Shown: piece by piece, positions 41,470 through 49,198 of the stretch
How positions within the stretch are numbered: position 1 is the stretch's first letter
Layout: each line of letters begins with the position of its first letter
Assembly (NCBI GenBank): GCA_963744105.1
Contig: CAVUSJ010000006.1
Span: 310,001 to 374,000, forward strand
Reading direction: 5' to 3'
DNA length: 64,000 bases
Source: DASUPK01 sp963744105
Lineage (GTDB): Bacteria; Actinomycetota; Thermoleophilia; Solirubrobacterales; 70-9
Position numbers and translations under genes: made by a program
The notes under the pieces: model-generated
Told to the model about the DNA's origin: nothing
What the model saw: the letters and a program-made list of their open reading frames with translations, nothing else
Database searches by the model: none

Positions 41470-42814
41470 TCACTGCTCGCTCGTCCCGGTGACCTGGCCC
41501 CAGAGCTGATGGAGAGCCTGGACGTAGATCTCCGAGAAGGTCGGAAACGGCTGAATCGTGTCGCGGAGCACGGCGACGGGAACGCGAGCGCGGATCGCGA
41601 CGGTCGCCTGCTGTAGCCACTCACCCGCCTCCGGTCCGAGCGCGTAGGCGCCGGTCAGCCTCTCCCCGTCGCTGAGCAACGTGAGGAATCCCTTCGACTC
41701 CGCGTACGCGTGTGTGTAGGTCTCGGTCTTGGCGACCTCCTTGCAGAGGCCGGTGCCGCTGTACTCAGCCTCAGTCTCGCCGACCGCCCCCGCCTGCGGG
41801 TCCGTATAGGTGACCCGGGGAACCGCCTCGTAGTTCGCGACGCGGTCCTCGCCGAGGATGTTCGAGGCGACGACCTCGCCCTCGTACTTGCCGACGTGGG
41901 TCAGCGGCCAGATGCCGTTGACGTCGCCCATCGCCCAGAGGCGGTCGGCGGCACGCAGGTGGTCGTCGACCTCGAATCCCCTTGGGGTTGGCCTCCACCC
42001 CGACCGTCTCCAGCCCGATGTCCTCCACCCGCGGGCGCCGGCCGGTCGCGACCAGGATCCGGTCACCGCGCAGCTCGCGACCGTCGTCGAGCTCGAGGAC
42101 GTACTCGTCACCCTCCTGCCGCGCGGCAGTCGCCTGCACGCCGAGTGCCAGCTCGATTCCCTCGGCCTCGAGCGTCTCGCCGAGCGCCCTGCCGAGGGGC
42201 TCGGGCTCTCGGGCGAGCACGTGCTCGGCGTTGTCGAGCACGATCACCTCGCCGCCGAGGCGCTTCACCACCTGCGCGAGCTCCAAGCCGGCGGGGCCGG
42301 CGCCGATCAACAGCAGCCGGCGCGGAACCGCCTTCATGCTCGTTGCCTCCCGGGTGCCCCAGACCCCTTCCAGGTCGCGCAGGCCCGGGACGGGCGGCAC
42401 GAAGGGGTCCGCCCCGTTGGCGAGCACGACGTGCTCGGCCGTGTGTTGCTCGCCGTCCACATCTACTATCCCGGCGCCGGCCAGCCGGCCCGATCCTCGC
42501 AGCAGATCGATCCCGTGATCGGCCAGCCACTTCTCCTGGCCGGCATCGGAGTAGTCCGAGACCATGAAGTCGCGGTAGGCGAACACCTCCTTGACGTCGA
42601 CCTCGGCCTTGCCCGCCGCCTCGTTCGCGCCGTGGACGGCCTCGCCCGGCCGCAACAGGGTCTTCGATGGGATGCAGGCGTAGTACGAGCACTCCCCACC
42701 CACCAGCTCGCGCTCGACGAGGGCGACCCGCAGGCCGCCCTCCGCGAGTGCCCCGGCGCAGTGCTCGCCGGGCGAGCCACCGCCGATGACGATGACGTCG
42801 TAGTCGTTGCTCAT
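41470..42814 (-). pseudogene. Class I pyridine nucleotide-disulfide oxidoreductase, one frameshift
   Basis: About 448 residues once a homopolymer indel is bridged. FAD site DVIVIGGGSPGEHCAGALAE, redox disulfide GGECSYYACIPSKTLLRPG (C-x4-C), NAD site LLLIGAGPAGLELAQVVKRL, then LVATGRRPRVEDIGLETVG. A run of four G near 41977-41981 has one base too many. After it the other frame gives VDDHLRAADRLWAMGDVNGI, PRVTYTDPQAGAVGETEAEY and the C-terminal dimer domain. Dihydrolipoamide/mycothione-reductase-like; substrate unknown. Confidence 0.85.
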
Positions 42815-43014
42815 TCTCCTCCCCCCTGCGCCAGGACCTCCTCCATATGGGCGCGGGCGTCCTGGTCCGCCTCCTCCGGCGTTCGCCCGTTCTCACGAGC
42901 GACGATGTAGGCGGCGTAAAAGCCCGACCAGTGGTGCTTCGGGGCCTCCGCCTCATATGGGCCATGGTGCTCCTCCGCTTCGCGGAGCAGCCCGGCTAGG
43001 GGCTCGACGTCCAT
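42811..43014 (-). CDS. Small hypothetical protein
   Basis: 67 residues: EPLAGLLREAEEHHGPYEAE, APKHHWSGFYAAYIVARENG, RTPEEADQDARAHMEEVLAQ. The HHWSGFYAAYI segment is shared by small proteins and VOC-protein tails of actinobacteria. Overlaps the oxidoreductase gene start by 4 nt. Confidence 0.7.
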   Translation of the reverse strand: MDVEPLAGLLREAEEHHGPYEAEAPKHHWSGFYAAYIVARENGRTPEEADQDARAHMEEVLAQGGGE

Positions 43015-43092
43015 TCTCTCCTCCTCTTGGGTGGTCGCGCTCTCACCTTCTGAGCTGGGCCGCGTGAATCGGGCTGTGCGGCAGGTCGCCCG

Positions 43093-43569
43093 TCACCGAC
43101 CGGGCAAGCGCTCCCTGATCTCCTGCAGCAGCCAGCCGTTGCCGTCCGGGTCGCTGAACTCGACGAAGGTGTTGTACGACCGACGGTCCGGATCGGGCCC
43201 GGGCTCAAAACCCTTCTCTCCGAGGTGGTAGAGCTCACCGACCTCGACGCCCTTGCCGATCAGATCCTCGCGTGCCGCCTCGATGTCGTAGACCGCCGTC
43301 TCCAATCGCTTCAGCGAGCCGGGCTCCAATTCAGTGAGCCCCTTGCCGAAGGAAATCGAACAACCCGATCCGGTGGGTGTGAACTGGACCACCCGGAGCC
43401 CGGGCGCGGGCTCGAAGTCGATGTCCAGTCGCCAGCCGAGGCTCTCGTAGAAGGCCTTGGCCCGGTCGACGTCCGAAACCGGCAGGGTGATGTCCTCGAG
43501 GCGGAACTCGCCGGGCTTCGGCGGCGCACTTGGAGAACCGGCTTCGGTGGCAGTGTCCATGTTGCTCAT
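43093..43569 (-). CDS. VOC (glyoxalase/bleomycin-resistance) family protein
   Basis: 158 residues from the ATG at 43569, with GGAGGTAGAA just upstream. An ATG at 43581 overlaps that ribosome binding site and is less likely. RLEDITLPVSDVDRAKAFYE, then LRVVQFTPTGSGCSISFGKG and FVEFSDPDGNGWLLQEI are the paired beta-alpha-beta3 units. Metal ligands and substrate not certain. Confidence 0.88.
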   Translation of the reverse strand: MSNMDTATEAGSPSAPPKPGEFRLEDITLPVSDVDRAKAFYESLGWRLDIDFEPAPGLRVVQFTPTGSGCSISFGKGLTELEPGSLKRLETAVYDIEAAREDLIGKGVEVGELYHLGEKGFEPGPDPDRRSYNTFVEFSDPDGNGWLLQEIRERLPGR

Positions 43570-43967
43570 TTCTACCTCCATAGATAGCTGTGGAGAGCAG
43601 CCGCTTCCCCGATATGGCAGGGCCCTCGATCGGGTCAGTGGCCCCTATTCCCCCAACGAGACGCGAGCTCGCTGGCATCCGGACCGGTAGCCGGGCGGGA
43701 TGGCGGGTCTGATCGGCTCGTCAGCGAGTCCAGCAACCGTTCCACCGGCCACCCTACTCAAATGCCATCGGTTTAGGAGGGAATCGCGACTCGCGATGCT
43801 GCGTCAGACGGCCGTCTCAGCAGCCGGCTCCGGAGGCTCGAGTACCGACGCGGCGCCGGTCGGGAAGGTGAAGGCCTCGAGCAGCGGCTGGCTAAGGACC
43901 GCCCCGGTCGTCAGGCGCCTGTCGCGGGGCGCCGCTTTGCCCACTGGTTGTCCGGGTTTGGCGCCGG
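43570..43967. other. Intergenic region without a supported gene
   Basis: About 400 bp between the divergent VOC and UspA genes. Short frames exist on both strands, but none has a ribosome binding site, family match or coupling to a neighbour. I see a GGGCCC-rich stretch near 43620-43650 and nothing else I can name. Confidence 0.5.
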
Positions 43968-43973
43968 TAGGGT
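43968..43973 (+). promoter_or_regulatory. Leaderless promoter -10 (TAGGGT) of the UspA gene
   Basis: TAGGGT, seven bases, then GTG at 43981. Confidence 0.55.
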
Positions 43974-43980
43974 GCGAGCG

Positions 43981-44469
43981 GTGAGCAGCAACCAGCCCGT
44001 GCTCCTTTGCTACGACGGCTCGTCCGACGCGGCGGAGGCGATCAGGCAGGCAGCCGGCCTGACCGGCGGCGGCCCGGCGATGGTGCTCTACGTCTGGCTC
44101 CCGCCGTCGGCCCTGATGCTGGCGGGCAGGACGGTTGCCGCGGACCATCCCCTGTCCGCCGCGATCAGCGAGTTCGATTCCCGTGCCCGCGAAGAGGCCG
44201 ATCGCGTGGCCGACGAGGGAGTCGAGATCGCCACCAAGGCCGGCTTCGAGGCCTCACCCGTGACGGAACGGGCGGGCCGCGGCGTCTGGCGCGCGATCGT
44301 CAAGGTCGCCGACGAGCAGGACGCCCGGGCGGTGGTCGTCGGTTCGCATGGGCACTCCGCCGCCTCGGCGGTGCTGGGGAGCGTCTCGCACGGCGTCGTC
44401 AACCACTGCCCGCGCCCGGTCCTGGTGGCCCCATGCAGTGGCGACCACGGCGACGCCGCGACGACGTGA
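43981..44469 (+). CDS. Universal stress protein (UspA family)
   Basis: 162 residues, GTG start. PVLLCYDGSSDAAEAIRQAA at the N-terminus and the ATP-loop-like VVVGSHGHSAASAVLGSVSH then HGVVNHCPRPVLVAP near the C-terminus (G-x2-G-x9-G-S/T type). Single Usp domain. Probably ATP-binding; acts in persistence under stress in related bacteria. Confidence 0.9.
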   Translation: MSSNQPVLLCYDGSSDAAEAIRQAAGLTGGGPAMVLYVWLPPSALMLAGRTVAADHPLSAAISEFDSRAREEADRVADEGVEIATKAGFEASPVTERAGRGVWRAIVKVADEQDARAVVVGSHGHSAASAVLGSVSHGVVNHCPRPVLVAPCSGDHGDAATT

Positions 44470-44479
44470 GCGGCCGGCT

Positions 44480-45397
44480 CTAGCCGGACGCCGCCGACTT
44501 GTAGACGTCGACGAAGCGCAGGTAGTTGTCGGCGACCTGAGTGGCGGCATCCTCGCGCGAGGCGCTGCCGTCGATCCACCTCTGCAGCGGCTCGCCCCAG
44601 ATCGACCGGCCGATCGCGAACCCGACGTACCCTTCGACCGGGGCGCCCTGGCGCAGCCAGTGATCGACCTTGTCGTCGTCGGCTCCGCGTCCGAGCACGA
44701 CGCAGACGACGCCATCCCGGCCGTCGGCGCGGCACTGCGCGGAGATGCGCTCGCAGTCCGAGCGCTCGTCGACGCCCTCGATCTTCCAGATGTCCGGCTC
44801 GACACCCGCGCCCTGCAGCTCGGCGATCGCGCGGATCATCAGCTCGGGCCGGAGCTCGGCGTCGTAGCGGTCTGAATCGCCGTCGACAGACTCGAGCTGG
44901 GAGTCCTCCGCGGGCACGAGCAGCTCGAACAGGTACTTGCGATCGTTCTCGTGCAACCACTCCGAGAGGCGCCGCAGGCGGTCGGCCTGCCTCTTGTTCA
45001 TCTCGGCGTCGCCGTCCGGGTTGTACCGGACGAGAACCTTGGAGAAGTCGGGGTTGAAGCGCGCGATGTGGGCGCCGAAGTCGTCCCCGTACTCGAAGTC
45101 GAACTCGTTCTGGCCGCTCTTCTCGACCGGCATCGCCAGCCTGATGCCCCTGGCCTTGGCCTCCTCGGGCACCTTGGTCGGACCGCCGAACTGCTCGTCG
45201 ACGAGCGCGCCGGTGACCGAGGGATCGGCGTCGCGGCCGAGCGCGGCCTCGATGCCTTCGAAGATCAGGTGCTTGCCGTCGGAGATCCGCTCGGTCTCAT
45301 CGGGCGACGGATCGCCCTCGATGCCGAAGCGCTTGGTGAAGGAGCCGCGATGGTCGAACGCGAGGATGTAGAGGGTGCCGTCGTAGCCGAGGTCCAT
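44480..45397 (-). CDS. DUF2090 / IolC-C-terminal-like aldolase-family protein
   Basis: 305 residues. LYILAFDHRGSFTKRFGIEG opens a TIM-barrel as in the DUF2090 domain of 5-keto-2-deoxygluconate kinase/aldolase proteins. GALVDEQFGGPTKVPEEAKA, FSKVLVRYNPDGDAEMNKRQ, KYLFELLVPAEDSQLE and VEGYVGFAIGRSIWGEPLQR follow. No kinase domain is attached. 3 nt after the M50 protease gene, likely one transcript. Confidence 0.8.
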   Translation of the reverse strand: MDLGYDGTLYILAFDHRGSFTKRFGIEGDPSPDETERISDGKHLIFEGIEAALGRDADPSVTGALVDEQFGGPTKVPEEAKARGIRLAMPVEKSGQNEFDFEYGDDFGAHIARFNPDFSKVLVRYNPDGDAEMNKRQADRLRRLSEWLHENDRKYLFELLVPAEDSQLESVDGDSDRYDAELRPELMIRAIAELQGAGVEPDIWKIEGVDERSDCERISAQCRADGRDGVVCVVLGRGADDDKVDHWLRQGAPVEGYVGFAIGRSIWGEPLQRWIDGSASREDAATQVADNYLRFVDVYKSAASG

Positions 45398-45400
45398 GGG

Positions 45401-46561
45401 TCAGGCGACGCTCGCTTTCTTGGGAGTGGTTGACAGGGGCTGGGCATTGTCGAGCATCCGGCGGGCACGGACGGCACGCTCGATCGCCGACGCCGAGATG
45501 ATGCCGATCTGGCCGTCTTCGCGACGGACGACCGCGCGCTTGTGGCGCGCGAAGCCGGGGCTGGCGAGCAATTCGTCGACCGTGACGTCCTCGTCGACGA
45601 AGACCGATGGATCGCGGTCGGCGATTTCGCCGACGAGGGTGTCCTCCCTGTGCGCGGGTGGAACTTTCTCCACCCGGTCGATGGTGAGGAGGCCGACCGC
45701 CCGTCCGCCCTCGGTCACCGGGAACGAGCGGTAGCCGTGCGCGGCGAAGGAATCGCGCAGAGCGCGCGCCACGGTCTCCCCCGCGTCGAGCGTCGAAGCC
45801 GGCATCGCCATCACCCTCCGCAATCCGGATTCCTTGAAGGTCGACTGGAGCTCGGCTCCGGCCTCCTCGGCCCTGCCGGCGACGATCAGGAAGAACCCGA
45901 TCAGGGCGAGCCAAAGGAACCCCGGCACGCCGGCGAAGACGCCGAGCACGCCGAGCCCGACCATGCCGTAGCCGAATACGCGTCCCACCCGCGCGGCGCG
46001 AGCCGTCGCGCGCTCGAAGTCGCCCTCTCGCCGCCAGAGCAGTGACCGCAGCACCCGGCCGCCGTCGAGGGGAAAGGCCGGAAGCATGTTGAAGACGAGG
46101 ATCATGCCGTTGATCAGGGCCTGGTAGGCGAACAGTGCGGTCACGGCATCGGGTGTGGATGACGGCAGGAGCGCGAGGGCGAGCAGAAAGGTGAGAGCGA
46201 TCACGACCGTGACGCCCGGTCCGGCCAGTGCGAAGCGGAGCTCCTCGCCCGGTCGATGAGCCACGCCCTTCATCTTCGCGACCCCGCCGAGCAGCCAAAG
46301 CTCGATCCCCTCGATCTCGACTCCGTACCGGCGCGCGACGATCGCGTGCCCGAGCTCGTGGAGCAGGATGCTGGCGAAGAGGAGAAGCGCGCTCGCCAGC
46401 CCGAGCCCGTACGCGGCGGCCGGAGCGATGCCTGAGACCTCGTCGGGGTAGTAGGTGCTGCCGAGCGACCAGGTGATCAGCGCGACGATGACGAGCCAGA
46501 GCGGATGGATGCTGATGGGAATCCCAGCCAGACGTCCGATCTTGATGTCACCGCCGAACAC
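45401..46561 (-). CDS. Site-2 protease (M50) with C-terminal CBS pair
   Basis: 386 residues, GTG start. Intramembrane zinc metalloprotease: HELGH at 68-72 inside a TM helix, and the third-ligand motif NMLPAFPLDGGRVL. After six TM segments, two CBS repeats occupy about 245-370 (VARALRDSFAAHGYRSFPVT; SVFVDEDVTVDELLASPGFA). Same layout as mycobacterial Rip3 (Rv2625c), a dormancy-regulon member. CBS domains usually bind adenine nucleotides. TAGCCT ends 6 nt before the start. Confidence 0.92.
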   Translation of the reverse strand: MFGGDIKIGRLAGIPISIHPLWLVIVALITWSLGSTYYPDEVSGIAPAAAYGLGLASALLLFASILLHELGHAIVARRYGVEIEGIELWLLGGVAKMKGVAHRPGEELRFALAGPGVTVVIALTFLLALALLPSSTPDAVTALFAYQALINGMILVFNMLPAFPLDGGRVLRSLLWRREGDFERATARAARVGRVFGYGMVGLGVLGVFAGVPGFLWLALIGFFLIVAGRAEEAGAELQSTFKESGLRRVMAMPASTLDAGETVARALRDSFAAHGYRSFPVTEGGRAVGLLTIDRVEKVPPAHREDTLVGEIADRDPSVFVDEDVTVDELLASPGFARHKRAVVRREDGQIGIISASAIERAVRARRMLDNAQPLSTTPKKASVA

Positions 46562-46567
46562 GTCTTC

Positions 46568-46573
46568 AGGCTA
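46568..46573 (-). promoter_or_regulatory. Leaderless promoter -10 (TAGCCT) of the M50 gene
   Basis: Minus strand TAGCCT, GAAGAC, then the GTG at 46561. Confidence 0.5.
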
Positions 46574-46647
46574 GACCTCGCCCTCCGCCTCGCCATCGCG
46601 TGCGGCCACTGAGGGCCATCCGTGCTCAACACCTAGCTGCGCTGCGC

Positions 46648-46669
46648 CCCGACCGGTAATCGTGTCGGG
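46648..46669. promoter_or_regulatory. Inverted repeat CCCGAC-N10-GTCGGG before the first P-type ATPase
   Basis: Ends 3 nt before the ATG at 46673. Different from the island motif. Could be an operator or a start-site hairpin. Confidence 0.35.
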
Positions 46670-46672
46670 TGG

Positions 46673-49198
46673 ATGAGCGCGAAACCGCAGGCACGTCTCG
46701 AGAGTCAGCCTCAGCGCGGATTGACCGCCGAGGAAGCCGAGGGCCGGCTGCGGCGAGATGGGCCGAATCGAGTGCCGGAGGCTCCGCCGCCGTCACGCCT
46801 CGAGCTGATCGGGCGGCAGCTGGCCAATCCGATGGTGGCTCTGCTCGGAGTCGCTGCCGCGGTGTCCGTGGCGATCGGTGAGTGGCTCGACGCGGGAATC
46901 ATCGTGGCGATCGCGATTGCCAACACCGTGCTCGGCTACTTCCAGGAAGGGCGGGCCGAGGGGGCGAGCCGTCGATTGCGCAAGTTGATGTCCCCCATGG
47001 CCACGGTGGTGCGGGATGGCCGGGTCGTGCGCGTCGGCGCCGAGAAGCTGGTCCTCGGTGACCTGGTGAGGCTTCGCGGTGGCGATCGAGTGGCGGCGGA
47101 CCTCACCCTGGTCGGCGGCGACGGGCTCGAAGTCGACGAATCGGCCGTCACCGGTGAGTCGCTGCCGGTTGCGAAGACGACGGGCGCGACTCTCTTCGCC
47201 GGTGGCATCGTCACCCGCGGCGCCGGGGACGCCACGGTCGCGGCGACGGGCGCCCGGACCGAGATCGGTCGCGCGGTGATGAGCGCGCTCCGCATGCCGA
47301 GAACGCTGACTCCGCTCCAGCGCCGCCTCCAGCGGTTCGCGGGCTTTCTCCTCCGCGCCGCCGTACTCCTCTGCCTGGCTCTGGCCGGGCTGGCCTGGGC
47401 TCAGGGGGAATCCCTGGCCGACAGCATCCTGATCGGGGTCTCGCTGGCGGTCGCGGCGGTCCCGGAGGGGCTCCCCGCGGTGCTCACGATCGCCTTAGCC
47501 CTCGGCGTTCAGCGGATGGCGGAGCGCGGGGCGATCGCGAAGCGCCTCGAGGCCGTCGAGACACTCGGATCGGCAACGGTCATCTGCGCCGACAAGACGG
47601 GGACGATCACCGAGAACCGGATGAGCCTCGCGCTGCTCTATTCGTGCGCCCTCGGCGAGGAGGTGACACCGGGGGACGGCGCGAGCGCGGAGGAGATCGA
47701 CGAGCTGCTCACGGCGAGCCTGCTCGCGTCCGACGAGCTCGTGCGGTCCGCCGACGGGTCGGCGGACGCATCGGTGGAGCCGGTGGAGGCGGCGATCGCC
47801 GCAGCGGCGGCCGGCCGCGGGATCGACGCCGCCGAGGTCCTCGCCGGCCGGGACGTGGTCCGGAGGCGACCCTTCGACTCGGAGCGAAAGCGGATGAGCG
47901 TCACGATCGGCTCCGCCGACGGGCGCACCCTCTTCGCGAAGGGCGCGCCGGAGAAGATGCTAGAGCGACTCTCCGAGGGCGCCGACCTCGGCGACCTAGG
48001 CGACCGAGCCGCGCGCTGGGCGGAGCGCGGCATGCGCGTGCTGATCGTCGCCAGGCGGGAGCTCCCCGCCCAGGAGGTGGACGAGGAGACCGACCTTGTG
48101 CCTCTCGGGATCCTCGGGATCCACGATGCGGCCAGGGCGGGGGTGGCGGACAGCGTGGAGGAGGCAAGGAACGCCGGGGTGCGCACCGTGATGATCACCG
48201 GCGACCATCCGGGGACCGCCCTCGCCATCGCTCGTGAGACGAAGGTCGTCAAGGAAGACGAGGTGGAGGTCCTGACGGGTTCCCAGCTCGACGAGCTTTC
48301 GGACGAGGAGCTCGCCGCCCGCTGCCCGGACGTCGGGGTCTACGCGCGGGTCGTTCCGCGGCACAAGGTGCGCATCGTCGACGCCCTGCGCCGGCGCGGC
48401 GAGATCGTGGCGATGACCGGTGACGGGGTGAACGATGTGCCCGCCCTCGAGGCCGCGGACATCGGCGTCGCGATGGGCGAGCGAGGGACCGACGCCGCCA
48501 GGGCCGCCGCCGACCTGGTGCTCACCGACGATGACTACTCGACCATCGTCGAAGCGATCCGGCGCGGCCGCTCCATTTACGAGAACGTCCTCCGGTTCGT
48601 CCACTTCCTCCTTGCCGCCAACGCCGGCGAGGTGTTGGTCTTTGCACTCGCGATTGCCCTCGGGCTCGACGCTCCGCTGACGGTGGTCCAGATCCTGGTG
48701 GTCAACCTGCTGACGGACGGGCTCCCCGCCGTCGCGCTTGCGGTCGATCCTCCCGAGCGGGACGCAATGCAGAGGCCCCCCCGCCCGCCGGCGCAGGGGA
48801 TCATCGACCCGATTCGCAGCCGGCTGATCGTCGGCGGGCTCGCCACCGGCCTTGCGGCCTTCGCCTCCTTCCTGATCGGGCAGTCGGAGAGCCACGCCGT
48901 CGGGCAGACGATGGCCTTCGCGACGCTGGTGTTCGCGCAGCTCACCCACGTGTTCGCGGTGCGGGGCACGGATTGGTTCTTCCGGGCCGGGATGAATGCC
49001 GCGCTGATCGGCGCGGTCCTGCTCTCAGGGGTCGTCCAGGTCGTGATCCTGGCGGTCCCCTCCGTAGCCGCGCGATTCGACGTCGTCGGCCTTTCCCCCG
49101 CTCAGGTCGCCTGGGCGCTCGCGCTCGCTTCGGTCCCGTTCGTCGCGGTCGAGCTCTTCAAGGCAGTCATGCGGAAGCGGGGTGCTGTCCTTGTCTGA
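46673..49198 (+). CDS. P2-type cation-transporting ATPase (SERCA/CtpF-like)
   Basis: 841 residues. N-terminal cation-ATPase domain, actuator motif VTGESLP, TM4 motif VAAVPEGLPAVLTIALALGV, phosphorylation site Asp307 in CADKTGTITENR, hinge MTGDGVNDVPALEAADIGVA, TM6 NLLTDGLPAVALAVDPPERD. The PEGLP and NLLTDGLPA motifs are those of Ca-type P2A pumps. Mycobacterial CtpF, a dormancy-regulon pump, is the nearest analogue I know. Overlaps the next ATPase gene by 17 nt. Confidence 0.92.
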   Translation: MSAKPQARLESQPQRGLTAEEAEGRLRRDGPNRVPEAPPPSRLELIGRQLANPMVALLGVAAAVSVAIGEWLDAGIIVAIAIANTVLGYFQEGRAEGASRRLRKLMSPMATVVRDGRVVRVGAEKLVLGDLVRLRGGDRVAADLTLVGGDGLEVDESAVTGESLPVAKTTGATLFAGGIVTRGAGDATVAATGARTEIGRAVMSALRMPRTLTPLQRRLQRFAGFLLRAAVLLCLALAGLAWAQGESLADSILIGVSLAVAAVPEGLPAVLTIALALGVQRMAERGAIAKRLEAVETLGSATVICADKTGTITENRMSLALLYSCALGEEVTPGDGASAEEIDELLTASLLASDELVRSADGSADASVEPVEAAIAAAAAGRGIDAAEVLAGRDVVRRRPFDSERKRMSVTIGSADGRTLFAKGAPEKMLERLSEGADLGDLGDRAARWAERGMRVLIVARRELPAQEVDEETDLVPLGILGIHDAARAGVADSVEEARNAGVRTVMITGDHPGTALAIARETKVVKEDEVEVLTGSQLDELSDEELAARCPDVGVYARVVPRHKVRIVDALRRRGEIVAMTGDGVNDVPALEAADIGVAMGERGTDAARAAADLVLTDDDYSTIVEAIRRGRSIYENVLRFVHFLLAANAGEVLVFALAIALGLDAPLTVVQILVVNLLTDGLPAVALAVDPPERDAMQRPPRPPAQGIIDPIRSRLIVGGLATGLAAFASFLIGQSESHAVGQTMAFATLVFAQLTHVFAVRGTDWFFRAGMNAALIGAVLLSGVVQVVILAVPSVAARFDVVGLSPAQVAWALALASVPFVAVELFKAVMRKRGAVLV

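Noticed and set aside
46600..46672. Seventh copy of the TCAYYC-N5-GGGTGA motif before the P-type ATPase
   Set aside because: GTCGGGTGG occurs, but the left half does not match; the repeat there has different arms and spacing.
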